Origin: Aquificota bacterium
GTDB lineage: Bacteria > Thermosulfidibacterota > Thermosulfidibacteria > Thermosulfidibacterales > B14-G1
DNA: 64,000 nt
Assembly (NCBI GenBank): GCA_015486015.1
Contig: WFSL01000036.1
Coordinates: 1-64,000, forward strand
Reading direction: 5' to 3'
Shown: one piece after another, positions 8,767 to 17,751 of the stretch
How the letters are laid out: each line of letters opens with the position of its first letter
Numbering within the stretch: position 1 is the first letter of the stretch
Translations under genes and position numbers: made by a program
Notes under the pieces: generated by a model
The model's input: the letters and a program-made list of their open reading frames with translations, nothing else
Told to the model about the DNA's origin: nothing
The model's database searches: none

Positions 8767-9122
8767 AGATACTTCCCCTCTGAACAACGGATCCCCTTGA
8801 GATACAACCTGCCACAGGCCTCAAAGGTTGGGATAGGGGTGCTTAGTAAGACTATGCCATTTCCCGTTGCCCAATCCACCACCTTTTCCTCCGCAGGCCT
8901 TTTACCTCTAACATAGAGGATGGCAGGAATGCCCATCACCTCTGCCACCCTTACCACCTGAGGCGCCACGTTACTAGTCACAGTGAGGGCGGGCCCACCT
9001 TTGATGGCCAGAATATCAGAAAGGAGGTCCGCCGCACATGCGGACTCTATCTCCCTGTCCCCCTCATCCTCCAGGTTCAGAAACTGGGCCTCCAACAGCT
9101 CAGCCACTTCCCTCAACTTCAC
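8763..9122 (-). CDS. DRTGG-domain protein (copy 1)
   Basis: A 119-residue protein with start codon GTG at 9122, inside the last codons of the nuoE-like gene (23-bp overlap). The family pattern is visible in ACAADLLSDILA and NGIVLLSTPIPTFE. It resembles copy 2 in length and order of motifs, so the pair probably arose by duplication, each now partnered by an HATPase gene. Function is unknown beyond the domain name; ligand binding near the redox enzyme is inference. Confidence 0.75.
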   Translation of the reverse strand: MKLREVAELLEAQFLNLEDEGDREIESACAADLLSDILAIKGGPALTVTSNVAPQVVRVAEVMGIPAILYVRGKRPAEEKVVDWATGNGIVLLSTPIPTFEACGRLYLKGIRCSEGKYL

Positions 9123-9609
9123 TCCCTGCCTCCTCCTGATAGTACCCCTTCACGATATTCCAGGCCCTCTGAGGACTGAGCCTGCCATAAACCTCCTCAC
9201 CGACCATCATCACCGGGGCAAGCCCACATGCACCAAGACACCTCACAGTGTTGACTGTGAACATCCCGTCTTTGGTAGTGCCCCCTTTCCTAACCCCCAG
9301 CCGATGACAGAGGGTATCCAAAATATCCTTCCCTCCCTTAACGTGGCAGGCAGTTCCTAAACAGACTCGGATCTCATACTTGCCTATGGGCTCTGTCCTA
9401 AAGAAGTTATAAAAGCTGAGCACACCATAAACATAGCTGGGCGTTACCCCCAGCTCTTGCGCGATGTACTTGATCACCTCAGGGGGAAGGTAGCCAAATA
9501 CCCCCTGAGAAAAGTGAAGCACCTTGATAAGAGAGCCCTTATCCCCCCTAAACTGAGATACAAACTCCTTTACCTTATTGTATTCTGGCGTATCCGGCAG
9601 CTTCACCAT
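9100..9609 (-). CDS. NuoE/HndA-like thioredoxin-fold [2Fe-2S] subunit
   Basis: The 24-kDa-type subunit that receives electrons from NuoF, 169 residues from ATG at 9609, which has a strong GGAGGGGGC site (a TTG at 9633 is a worse start). The [2Fe-2S] ligands C83, C88, C124 and C128 follow the CxxxxC...CxxxC pattern. It is the first gene of a long overlapping transcript running through the regulatory cassette to NuoF-GltD. It could serve complex I, since no other nuoE is seen near nuoABCDG, or a soluble NAD-linked enzyme whose catalytic subunit lies elsewhere. Confidence 0.92.
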   Translation of the reverse strand: MVKLPDTPEYNKVKEFVSQFRGDKGSLIKVLHFSQGVFGYLPPEVIKYIAQELGVTPSYVYGVLSFYNFFRTEPIGKYEIRVCLGTACHVKGGKDILDTLCHRLGVRKGGTTKDGMFTVNTVRCLGACGLAPVMMVGEEVYGRLSPQRAWNIVKGYYQEEAGSEVEGSG

Positions 9610-9708
9610 TGCCCCCTCCTTCAATGAGTGCAAACTTCAGAATTGACTCATACCCTTCACACCCAAGGGCATCGCCAAATCTCCCTAAACACCATCATAT
9701 TTGTAAAA

Positions 9709-9763
9709 AGACTACTACCCTTGCGAAATCATTGTCAATAGAGAAAATGATTTTCTTCACAAA
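9709..9763 (-). promoter_or_regulatory. Promoter element before the nuoE-like operon (copy of the nuoA element)
   Basis: On the minus strand TTGACA (plus 9733-9738) is preceded by TTTGTGAAG and an ATTTTCTCTA stretch. The 31-bp block 9733-9763 agrees with 3133-3163 at 26 positions. In this copy GAAAATCATTTTC is a perfect 13-bp palindrome directly upstream of the -35 box, a plausible regulator site. The -10 region (TAGTCT after 18 bp) is poor, so an activator may be required. The leader to the ATG is about 95 bp. Confidence 0.55.
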
Positions 9764-9821
9764 TACTGTGTTCGCCACCCTTTACTGGCGATCTACCCCT
9801 ATGCTAAGGAGAAAGGTAGAG

Positions 9822-9944
9822 ATGTTTAAAAGATTAGGGGAAAATAGACTAAGCAAGAAGGCCTGGATTGTGATCCTAGGCACCCCCCTGCTTCTTATCC
9901 TCCTACTACTCCTTCTTTCTATGATGGTGAGGCTGGTCAGATGA
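9822..9944 (+). CDS. Small single-pass membrane protein, coupled to dprA
   Basis: A 40-residue ORF with an AAGGAGAAAGG site before the ATG. It has a basic N-terminus, then a hydrophobic stretch from about residue 15 to 36 dominated by leucine, and a short basic end, so N-in topology is likely. Its stop overlaps the dprA start as ATGA, supporting real translation. I do not recognise the family. An in-frame ATG at 9801 would add seven residues. The function is unknown; it could be a leader that couples dprA translation or a small membrane peptide. Confidence 0.55.
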   Translation: MFKRLGENRLSKKAWIVILGTPLLLILLLLLLSMMVRLVR

Positions 9945-11029
9945 GGCCAAAAACGTGGGCCTTGGCTCTCTCCTTGGTGCCCGGGGTAGGTGGAGCAACT
10001 TATAAAAGGCTCACCCACTCCTTGGGTTCACCTGAGGCCGTGTTGCACGCCTCGAGAGCAGAACTCGAAGACATCCCAAAGATAGGACCCAAGGTGGTAG
10101 AAGGAATCCTATCATGCAGATGGGAAAAAGAGGTCCAGAGGATGCTACAAATATTGGAGACCCAAGGCATCCGGTACGTAGCAGTGGAAGAAGAAGGGTA
10201 TCCAGTAAGGCTCAAAGCTCTGCCATCTCCTCCGCCAATCCTTTTCTTTAAAGGGCATTTGAACTCTTTGAAAACTTCTACGCTCACCATTGTAGGGACA
10301 AGAGACGCATCCAGGTATGGGATGGGCATGGCCTTTTCCATCTCCAGAGAGCTCGCTCTTTCAGGTCTCACCATAGTGAGCGGCATGGCACGGGGCATAG
10401 ACACAGCAGCCCATCGAGGTGCCTTAGAGACTGGCGAGACAGTAGCCATAGTGGGCTCGGGATTAGACTCCATATATCCACTTGAGAATACCCAGCTTAG
10501 CCTAAGAATAGAGGAAAAGGGCGGAGCCGTTATAAGCCCATTCCCCCCAGGCACCCCTCCAGAAAGGGGAAACTTCCCACGCCGCAACCTTATTATGGCT
10601 GCCCTTACTGATGGCGTACTGGTTGTGGAAGCAGGGGAGAAAAGCGGGGCACTAATGACGGCCCGCTATGCAAAGAAGCTGGAGAGGAACGTCTTTGCAC
10701 TCCCCGGCCCTGTAGGATCCCGCAGGACAAGGGGAGTACATGCCTTAATCAAGGAGGGGGCCCATTTAGTGGAAGATGCCTCGGATGTACTGGAAATTAT
10801 GAACCCAAGGAATAGTAAAAGAGAGGCGAAGGAGGTAAAATCTATTTTTATGACAGTAGAGGAAAGGAAGATATGGGATACCTTGGAAGAAGGCCCATTA
10901 CCAGTGGAGCTCATCATGGAGAGATGCAACCTCAGCCTATCAGAGATTTATGCCCTCCTCCTGGAAATGGAGCTGAAAGGTCTGGTGACCGTAGAAAGGG
11001 GAAATATCTATGAAAGAAGGGTAACATGA
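9941..11029 (+). CDS. dprA: DNA-processing protein A
   Basis: DprA binds incoming single-stranded DNA and loads RecA during natural transformation. The 362-residue product has an N-terminal helix-hairpin-helix-like segment, the Rossmann-type core with VGTRDASRYG, SGMARGIDTAAHRGAL (about 143-158), VEAGEKSGALMTA and ALPGPVGS, and a C-terminal winged-helix-like region. The start shares ATGA with the small gene before it, and the stop shares ATGA with topA, a dprA-topA order seen in many bacteria. The presence of a type IV pilin elsewhere in the window is compatible with competence but does not prove it. Confidence 0.95.
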   Translation: MRPKTWALALSLVPGVGGATYKRLTHSLGSPEAVLHASRAELEDIPKIGPKVVEGILSCRWEKEVQRMLQILETQGIRYVAVEEEGYPVRLKALPSPPPILFFKGHLNSLKTSTLTIVGTRDASRYGMGMAFSISRELALSGLTIVSGMARGIDTAAHRGALETGETVAIVGSGLDSIYPLENTQLSLRIEEKGGAVISPFPPGTPPERGNFPRRNLIMAALTDGVLVVEAGEKSGALMTARYAKKLERNVFALPGPVGSRRTRGVHALIKEGAHLVEDASDVLEIMNPRNSKREAKEVKSIFMTVEERKIWDTLEEGPLPVELIMERCNLSLSEIYALLLEMELKGLVTVERGNIYERRVT

Positions 11030-13089
11030 AAAAGCTAATTATAGTGGAATCACCTGCCAAAGCTCGAACCATCAGCACATACTTAGGCAAGGGCTTCGAG
11101 GTTAAGGCCAGTATGGGGCACATAAGGGATCTGCCCAAGAGCAAGATAGGCGTGGACGTAAATGACAACTTCAAACCTACCTATGTTACGATAAAAGGGA
11201 GAGAAAAGGTCCTGAGAGAAATCAGAAAAGCCGCCAGAGAGGCACAGGAAATCTTCCTGGCCTCAGATCCCGATCGAGAGGGAGAGGCCATTGCTTGGCA
11301 TATCGTTCAGGCGCTGGGAAAGAGGGAACAGGACAAGGCCAAAAGGATACTCTTTAACGAAATCACTCAAGGGGCAGTTAGAGAGGCACTGAAGCACCCT
11401 GGACCCATTGACATAAATAAGGTAAACGCTCAGCAGGCGAGACGCATACTGGATCGGCTCGTAGGGTATTCCCTCTCGCCACTCTTATGGCGCAAGGTGG
11501 AAAAAGGCCTCTCGGCAGGAAGGGTCCAATCTGTAGCGGTGAGACTCGTGTGCGAAAGGGAAAAAGAGATAGAGGAGTTTGTACCCAAGGAATACTGGAC
11601 CCTCACCGCCCACCTCCAGCGCCCTGGCACTCCTCCCCCTTTCCCGGCTAACCTATTCAAATTTCAAGGGGAAAAAGCAGACCTACACCAAGAGGAAGGG
11701 GTAAAAGGGGTATTGAAACACCTGAAAGGGGCCGATTACCGAGTGGTGAAGGTGGAAAAGAAGGAGCGCAAGGAAAACCCTAAGCCACCTTTCACCACCT
11801 CCACCTTGCAGCAGGAAGCAGCAAGAAAGTTGGGGTTCACTGCCAAAAAGACCATGCTTATCGCACAGCAACTATACGAAGGGATGGACATGGGAGAGAA
11901 AGGGCCTATGGGACTCATCACCTATATGAGGACGGACTCTGTGCGGGTGGCCAACGAGGCCCAGGACAAAGCCCGTAGGGTGATCCAAGGACTATGGGGA
12001 AGTGAATTCTTACCGCCCTGTGCACCCCAGTACAAAAGCAAAAAAGGGGCACAAGAGGCCCACGAGGCCATTCGTCCCACAGAGCCAGCAAGAACCCCAG
12101 ACTCTCTGAAGGGCCTCCTACCTGAAGATCATTGGAAACTATACAAGCTCATCTGGGACAGGTTCATGGCCAGCCAAATGCGACCTGCCATCTACGATGT
12201 AACCAGTGTGGACATCCAAGCAAGAGAGGCACTTTTCAGGGCTACAGGCCGTACCCTGAAGTTTCCTGGATACACTGTCCTTTACATCGAAGGGAGAGAC
12301 GAAGCGACCAACGGAGAAGAGGAGGGGACTTCGTTACCCCTTTTACAAGAAGGCCAAGAATTACAACTCATCAAGTTGGAGCCCAAGCAGCACTTCACAC
12401 AACCTCCACCCAGATATACAGAGGCTACCCTGGTAAAGACCTTAGAAGAGAAAGGTATTGGAAGGCCCAGCACTTACGCGACCATTCTTTCCACCATTCA
12501 AGAGAGGGGCTACGTGGAAAAGAGACAGAAGCACCTCTATCCCACCATCCTGGGGTATACTGTCAATGAACTCTTGGTAAGGTTCTTCCCCAGCATCCTT
12601 GATGTAAGTTTCACCGCCCATATGGAAGAGTCCTTAGACAAGATTGAAGAGGGAAAGAAGGAATGGACCGAGACCCTCCGGGAGTTCTACGTTCCCTTCA
12701 CAGAGGAGCTGAAATTGGCAGAGGTAAAGATGGAAAGGGTGAAGAAAACAGGGAAGACCACAGAAATCATCTGCGATAAATGCGGCAGGCCCATGGTGGA
12801 GCGGTGGTCCAGACACGGCAGGTTTTTAGGATGCTCAGGCTACCCCCAATGCCGAAATATCATCCCTCTAGACGCCCAAGGCAACATGGTGGAAAAGGCC
12901 AGGCCAGACAGGTCCCACCCATGTCCTATGGAGGGTTGCGATGGGTATCTTGTAAAAAGGCGTGGCAAAGGGGGTCGCACCTTCTACGGTTGCAGCAACT
13001 ACCCTAAGTGCCGATTCACAGCCAGCAGCCTGGAGGAGGTGGAGGCCTTATCCTCTGAGGTTAAAGGCCCCAAGACCCTTAACAAATAA
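11026..13089 (+). CDS. topA: DNA topoisomerase I
   Basis: Type IA topoisomerase that relaxes negative supercoils. The 687-residue protein starts with the Toprim domain (IVESPAKARTI; SDPDREGEAIAWH), contains the catalytic tyrosine Y300 in LITYMRTDS, and ends with two zinc-ribbon repeats, the first with C583 and C586 and the second in the last 50 residues. This is shorter at the C-terminus than the E. coli enzyme, with two instead of several ribbons, which is common outside gammaproteobacteria. It is translationally coupled to dprA. Confidence 0.97.
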   Translation: MKKLIIVESPAKARTISTYLGKGFEVKASMGHIRDLPKSKIGVDVNDNFKPTYVTIKGREKVLREIRKAAREAQEIFLASDPDREGEAIAWHIVQALGKREQDKAKRILFNEITQGAVREALKHPGPIDINKVNAQQARRILDRLVGYSLSPLLWRKVEKGLSAGRVQSVAVRLVCEREKEIEEFVPKEYWTLTAHLQRPGTPPPFPANLFKFQGEKADLHQEEGVKGVLKHLKGADYRVVKVEKKERKENPKPPFTTSTLQQEAARKLGFTAKKTMLIAQQLYEGMDMGEKGPMGLITYMRTDSVRVANEAQDKARRVIQGLWGSEFLPPCAPQYKSKKGAQEAHEAIRPTEPARTPDSLKGLLPEDHWKLYKLIWDRFMASQMRPAIYDVTSVDIQAREALFRATGRTLKFPGYTVLYIEGRDEATNGEEEGTSLPLLQEGQELQLIKLEPKQHFTQPPPRYTEATLVKTLEEKGIGRPSTYATILSTIQERGYVEKRQKHLYPTILGYTVNELLVRFFPSILDVSFTAHMEESLDKIEEGKKEWTETLREFYVPFTEELKLAEVKMERVKKTGKTTEIICDKCGRPMVERWSRHGRFLGCSGYPQCRNIIPLDAQGNMVEKARPDRSHPCPMEGCDGYLVKRRGKGGRTFYGCSNYPKCRFTASSLEEVEALSSEVKGPKTLNK

Positions 13090-13151
13090 AAATTGAAATG
13101 GCACAACCAAAAAGTTAACATGCCATCAGAAAAACACAAGGAGGAGAAGAG

Positions 13152-15059
13152 ATGGAAAGGTTTTTTAAGCCCATCAAATTGGGTAGATTAGAATTGAGAA
13201 ATCGATTTATTATGGCCCCTATAAAAACAGCCTACGGTACACCTGAAGGGGAAGTAACCCAGAGGCACCTTAATTTTTACAACAAGGTATCCCAAGGTGG
13301 GGTATCTCTCATCATCCTTGAGCCAGTATCCGTATTGAAAAATGGTAAGGAACACCCCAAGCAGCTGTGCATAGACAACAGAGAATGCGCATCAGAACTA
13401 AAGAAAATAGTGGAAGTCTTGCACAAAAATAGCGTATACGCCTGCCTGAATCTTAATCATGCAGGGAGGGCTGCCAACCCCAAGGCCACAGGGCACCCAC
13501 CAAAGGCGCCCTTTGAAGCCTTCTGCCCTTCTTCAGGCCAGACTGCTCAGAAACTCACCCTGGAGGAGATAGAAGAGATTATCGATGCCTTTGGCATAGC
13601 CACCCAAAGAGCCGTAGAGGCCGGATTCGATGCCATAGAAGTACAGTGTGGCCACGGCTATTTGGTGAGCCAGTTCATGAGAAAGGACATAAACAAGAGG
13701 GCCGACGCCTATGGTAAAGACCCCCTCCTCTTTGCCAAAAGGGTGCTCGAGGGAGTGATTAGCAAGGCCGGAGAAATCCCGGTGTTTATACGAATATCGG
13801 GGAGTGAATTCGTGGAAGGAGGGATCACTCCCCGGGAAAACCAGGGTCTCATTGCCCTGGCGGAGGAATTGGGAGTGAAAGCCATCCACGTTGGGTTCGG
13901 CAACGCCTGTGAAACACCACCCTGGTACTTTGGTCATATGGCCCTTCCAGAGGAACCCCAGTTCAAGGTTCTCAGAGAGATAAGGGGCATGACCAAACTT
14001 CCCCTCATCGCAGCGGGGAGGATGGCCTCCAAGGAAAAACTCGAAAAAATAGCCAATGAAAACCTAAGTGACTTGGTGGCCTTCGGCAGGCCCCTCATCG
14101 CTGACCCCAAACTGGTGAACAAGCTAAAAAACGGAGAGTACGATTCCATTGTCTACTGCGGGTACTGCCTCCAGGGATGCCTATTCAATGTGAGGACAGG
14201 ACTGGGGCTGGGCTGTATTGTCAACCCCAGCATAGACAAGGAAGAGCCTCCTCCTCCAAAGAAAAGGCTTAAATGCGTGGTGGTGGGGGCCGGTCCCGCT
14301 GGCATTGCAGCGGCTACAACCTTAGCGCAAAGGGGACACCAGGTTAGATTGTATGAGAAAGAGAAAGAACCAGGAGGCCAATTCAGACTCGCTCCCCTAT
14401 CTCCCCTAAAGAAACAGATGACCAGGCCATTCAACTCACTGACAAAACAGCTTGAGACAAGCCATGTGGAGACAATCTTTGGGAAGGAGGTGACTGTTGA
14501 GCTTCTCAAGTCTGAGGCCCCCGACGTGGTGATTATTGCCACGGGCAGTGTACCCAATGTCCCTTACATCGAAGGGCTTGAAACCCAGTACTGGATGACG
14601 GGGATAGACTTTTTCACAGACAAAAAGCCGGTGAAGGGTGAAAGGGTACTGATCATTGGAGCGGGCATGGTGGGTGTAGAGGCAGCAGAGATGCTCAGTA
14701 GAAATGGGAAGACCGTAGTGGCCACCAAGAGGACGGACACCATAGCCAACGACATGGAGCCCATCACCAGAAACATGCTCCTCAAAGACCTCAACTCCAG
14801 GTCCAATGTAAAGCTCATGCCCAACACCACTGTAAAAAGGTTCACATCCCAAGGAGTAGAAGTGGTTTCACAAGGGGAAGAGAAGCTCCTTGAACCCTTC
14901 GATACGGTGATTCTCACCGCAGGCATGGAACCTGCTAACACCCTTTATGAAGAGCTTAAAAAGGAGATAGACAATGTGGAAATCGTAGGAGATTCCAAAG
15001 AGCCCAGAAGCATATACTGGGCCACACAAGAAGGATACAAGGTCGGAGTGAAGTATTGA
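13152..15059 (+). CDS. Old-yellow-enzyme-type Fe-S flavoprotein (2,4-dienoyl-CoA reductase/enoate reductase family)
   Basis: NAD(P)H-dependent reductase of an activated double bond. Residues 1-330 form the FMN TIM barrel, with CGHGYLVSQF at 166-175 and the PLIAAGRM segment near 284-291. A [4Fe-4S] site follows (C336, C339, C343, C355). The FAD domain begins with VVGAGPAGIA at about 377-386, and a second nucleotide motif IIGAGMVGVEAA lies further on. The length, 635 residues, fits the family. A strong AAGGAGGAGA site supports the start. The substrate could be an enoate, a dienoyl-CoA or trimethylamine-like; context does not decide. It stands alone between topA and a convergent gene. Confidence 0.88.
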   Translation: MERFFKPIKLGRLELRNRFIMAPIKTAYGTPEGEVTQRHLNFYNKVSQGGVSLIILEPVSVLKNGKEHPKQLCIDNRECASELKKIVEVLHKNSVYACLNLNHAGRAANPKATGHPPKAPFEAFCPSSGQTAQKLTLEEIEEIIDAFGIATQRAVEAGFDAIEVQCGHGYLVSQFMRKDINKRADAYGKDPLLFAKRVLEGVISKAGEIPVFIRISGSEFVEGGITPRENQGLIALAEELGVKAIHVGFGNACETPPWYFGHMALPEEPQFKVLREIRGMTKLPLIAAGRMASKEKLEKIANENLSDLVAFGRPLIADPKLVNKLKNGEYDSIVYCGYCLQGCLFNVRTGLGLGCIVNPSIDKEEPPPPKKRLKCVVVGAGPAGIAAATTLAQRGHQVRLYEKEKEPGGQFRLAPLSPLKKQMTRPFNSLTKQLETSHVETIFGKEVTVELLKSEAPDVVIIATGSVPNVPYIEGLETQYWMTGIDFFTDKKPVKGERVLIIGAGMVGVEAAEMLSRNGKTVVATKRTDTIANDMEPITRNMLLKDLNSRSNVKLMPNTTVKRFTSQGVEVVSQGEEKLLEPFDTVILTAGMEPANTLYEELKKEIDNVEIVGDSKEPRSIYWATQEGYKVGVKY

Positions 15060-15065
15060 AACACA

Positions 15066-15089
15066 AGGGGGCAGGAGAACCTGCCCCCT
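15066..15089. terminator. Hairpin between convergent genes
   Basis: A perfect 10-bp inverted repeat (AGGGGGCAGG / CCTGCCCCCT) with a 4-base AGAA loop lies in the 36-bp gap between the two convergent oxidoreductase genes. The uridine tract is poor on both strands, so it is either a weak bidirectional terminator or a 3'-end stabilising hairpin. Confidence 0.7.
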
Positions 15090-15095
15090 CAAAAC

Positions 15096-16418
15096 TCACA
15101 TCTTCATCATGGCATCCTTGGAAGCCAGCATCACTGGATTGGAGCTGGGTAAGGGGGTGAGCAGGGGATGGGAGCAATGCTGGAGAAAGACTAGGTCGTC
15201 CACCTTCATCTTTTTGCCTATGCAAAAGCTCAGAAAGTTAATGAGTTCACCCACTGAGTCCCCACCTTGGGTCTCAGCGCCAATAATGGAACCAGAGGCA
15301 CGATCAAAGATGAGCTTCAAAAATAGATTCCGAGTTTCAGGCATAGTGGCAGGATGTTTGTCGGGCACCTCACAGGTGCCTACCACATACTGGATACCTT
15401 CCCCTTGGGCCATCTTCTCATTTAAACCTGCCATGCCCAGAGATAGATCAAAGATCTTAGTGGCAAAGGCCCCTATTACACCGGGGAACTCCCTGCGGTG
15501 CTCAGATATAGCGTTAGCTGCTGCTGTCATCCCTTCCCAAACGGCTATAGAGGCAAGCTTCACAGGGGTCTCCTTGCCCGTGACAAAGTTTATCTTAGTT
15601 CTGCAATCACCAGCAGCAAAAACACCCTCTCGGCTGGTCTCTAAGTACTGATTGGTCTTCACACCAAACCTTCCAAGTTCTAAACCCATCTTAGATGCCA
15701 AATCCGTATTGGCCCTCACGCCAATGCCAAAGATCACCACGTCAGCAAGGAGATCCACGCCAGAATCCAAATGAACCCTCTTCATACCCCTGTCTTCCTC
15801 TATGCCTATGGCCGTACTCCTGGTGCAAATCCTTATATCCTCGCTTCTCATCTTGAACTCAGCCGCTTCACAGAACTCTTCGTCGAAGACGGTTTGAAGA
15901 CAGTGGGGGAGCAATTCTACAATAGTAACATCCATGCCCCTTCTCCTGAGCTCTGTCCCTACCTCTAACCCTATAAAACCGCCCCCAACAATTACAACAG
16001 AAGCGGCCCGTTCCAAGGCCTCCTCTATTCGGATCATGCTGTTTCTATCCTTGACAAAGAAGACATTTTCTAAATCAGCCCCCGGAATGGGCGGGACAAT
16101 GGGTTTAGAACCCACTGCAAGGATAAGCTTGTCGAATTCTATTTTCTCGCCGCTCTGAAGCGTAGCTACTTTATCCTTGACTTCAACTACTACATCTACA
16201 AGAAGGTCCACCCCCACTCCAGTGACCATGGAATCTGGTATCACAATGGAGTCCCTGGGTACCGCCCGACCCAGGGAATATGGAATGGCACATGGGATAA
16301 CCATCAAGGGGCTGGTCCTCACCAGTGCCACCTCAAGTTTAGGGTTCATTAGCTTGGCAAAACGGGCAGCCGAGATGCCTGCAGGTCCACCGCCTATTAT
16401 CAAGATATCCCTTTTCAT
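15096..16418 (-). CDS. FAD-dependent pyridine-nucleotide disulfide oxidoreductase, CoA-disulfide reductase/NADH oxidase type
   Basis: A 440-residue flavoprotein of the single-cysteine disulfide reductase family. GGGPAGISAA near residue 9 binds FAD; the redox cysteine C43 in VIPCAIPYSLG matches the position used in CoA-disulfide reductase and Nox; VIVGGGFIGLEVG at about 150 binds the nicotinamide nucleotide; AAGDC begins the second FAD motif. Possible activities are CoA-disulfide, persulfide or polysulfide reduction, or NADH oxidase; sequence alone does not choose. No rhodanese domain is fused. The gene is transcribed toward the OYE-type gene and is the only gene between it and the pan genes. 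Confidence 0.85.
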   Translation of the reverse strand: MKRDILIIGGGPAGISAARFAKLMNPKLEVALVRTSPLMVIPCAIPYSLGRAVPRDSIVIPDSMVTGVGVDLLVDVVVEVKDKVATLQSGEKIEFDKLILAVGSKPIVPPIPGADLENVFFVKDRNSMIRIEEALERAASVVIVGGGFIGLEVGTELRRRGMDVTIVELLPHCLQTVFDEEFCEAAEFKMRSEDIRICTRSTAIGIEEDRGMKRVHLDSGVDLLADVVIFGIGVRANTDLASKMGLELGRFGVKTNQYLETSREGVFAAGDCRTKINFVTGKETPVKLASIAVWEGMTAAANAISEHRREFPGVIGAFATKIFDLSLGMAGLNEKMAQGEGIQYVVGTCEVPDKHPATMPETRNLFLKLIFDRASGSIIGAETQGGDSVGELINFLSFCIGKKMKVDDLVFLQHCSHPLLTPLPSSNPVMLASKDAMMKM

Positions 16419-16460
16419 GAAATTAACCCTCCTTTTTAATTAATAAAAACACGAGAACTA

Positions 16461-16853
16461 TCAGGCCGCATATACAGAAAAAGGCTCCTCCTTTTCTTTT
16501 CTCACTTCTACAATCCTGTTATCGTCATCCACCAGCACCACCGTAGGCTTCCAGTTCTTGGCTTCCTCCTCAGTGGCCTGGGCATAGGCGGCAATGATCA
16601 CCTTATCACCCACAGCCACCTTTCTGGCGGCGGCACCGTTGAGGCAGATGACCCCAGAACCAGCAGGACCCTCAATTACATAAGTATTGAAACGCTCACC
16701 GTTGGTGATGTTCCAAACCTCCACCACCTCCCAAGGCAAAATACCGCTGACTTTAAGTAGCTCCCCATCGATGGTGATGCTTCCCACATAGTCAAGATTG
16801 GCCTCAGTCACCGTGGCCCGATGAATCTTAGCAAGAAACATCCTACGCATCAT
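16461..16853 (-). CDS. panD: Aspartate 1-decarboxylase proenzyme
   Basis: Makes beta-alanine from aspartate for pantothenate. The 130-residue proenzyme carries the self-cleavage site G24-S25 in DYVGSITID; the serine becomes the pyruvoyl cofactor. [12 protein letters not shown] at 9-20 and [16 protein letters not shown] later are family hallmarks. It follows panC by 20 bp on the same strand. All elements look functional. Confidence 0.97.
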   Translation of the reverse strand: MMRRMFLAKIHRATVTEANLDYVGSITIDGELLKVSGILPWEVVEVWNITNGERFNTYVIEGPAGSGVICLNGAAARKVAVGDKVIIAAYAQATEEEAKNWKPTVVLVDDDNRIVEVRKEKEEPFSVYAA

Positions 16854-16873
16854 GGCTTCTCCTCCCTCAATTT

Positions 16874-17734
16874 TTAATCCTTCAAACTATCCACCCCCAG
16901 TTGGGTGTTATCTATGAGCCTGGCCGGTCCCACCTTCACCGCCAGGGCCACCAGGGTCCCCTCTTTCACTTCCTCCACGGGCAAAAAGGTGTCAGGGTCT
17001 ACCACCTCCACATAGTCTATGTTGGCCAGGGGCTCAACCTTGATGACCCCTTCTACTTCCTCCTTTATCACCCGTGCATCCCGCTCACCCTGAGCAAAGA
17101 GTCTCTGGGCCTTCTTCAGGGAGCAATAGAGGCACAAAGCCGCCTTCCTTTCCTCTTGATTGAGATAGGTGTTTCTGGAACTCATAGCCAAACCATCAGG
17201 CTCCCGAATAATGGGCATAGGCACTATCTCCAGGTCCATGTTGAGATCAGCCACCATCGTGCGAAGGACCACATACTGTTGGAAGTCTTTCTTGCCAAAG
17301 TAGGCCCGATGAGGCTGAACAATATTGAAGAGCTTGCAGCACACAGTGGTAACTCCCCGGAAATGGCCAGGCCGGGAGGCCCCACATAGGCGGGTGGTGA
17401 TATCCTCCACCTCCACGTAGGTCCGGTACCCAGGCGGGTACATGTCCTCCACAGAGGGTACAAACACGGCCTCCACACCAATGGGTCCCAGAAGGCCCAT
17501 ATCCCGCTTCAGGTCCCTGGGGTATCTATCAAAGTCCTCACCGGGCCCAAACTGGGTAGGATTCACAAAGATGGAGACCACCACCACATCGTTCTCCTTC
17601 CTGGCCTGGCGCACCAGGCTCAAGTGCCCCTCGTGAAGGTAACCCATGGTGGGCACAAAACCAATGGTTTTGCCCTCCTGGCGCCATTGCCTCGAGAGCT
17701 CCATCATCTGGACCACCTCTTTTACCAACTCCAC
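16874..17734 (-). CDS. panC: Pantothenate synthetase (pantoate-beta-alanine ligase)
   Basis: ATP-dependent ligation of pantoate and beta-alanine. The 286-residue product has the HIGH-like motif in [14 protein letters not shown] (about residues 28-41), [34 protein letters not shown] and the AMSSRNTYL loop of the nucleotidyl-transferase fold. It precedes panD and follows panB on the minus strand, with a 118-bp gap after panB that holds a dispersed repeat, so panC may need its own promoter. Confidence 0.97.
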   Translation of the reverse strand: MELVKEVVQMMELSRQWRQEGKTIGFVPTMGYLHEGHLSLVRQARKENDVVVVSIFVNPTQFGPGEDFDRYPRDLKRDMGLLGPIGVEAVFVPSVEDMYPPGYRTYVEVEDITTRLCGASRPGHFRGVTTVCCKLFNIVQPHRAYFGKKDFQQYVVLRTMVADLNMDLEIVPMPIIREPDGLAMSSRNTYLNQEERKAALCLYCSLKKAQRLFAQGERDARVIKEEVEGVIKVEPLANIDYVEVVDPDTFLPVEEVKEGTLVALAVKVGPARLIDNTQLGVDSLKD

Positions 17735-17751
17735 TGCTCACCCCCACAAAT

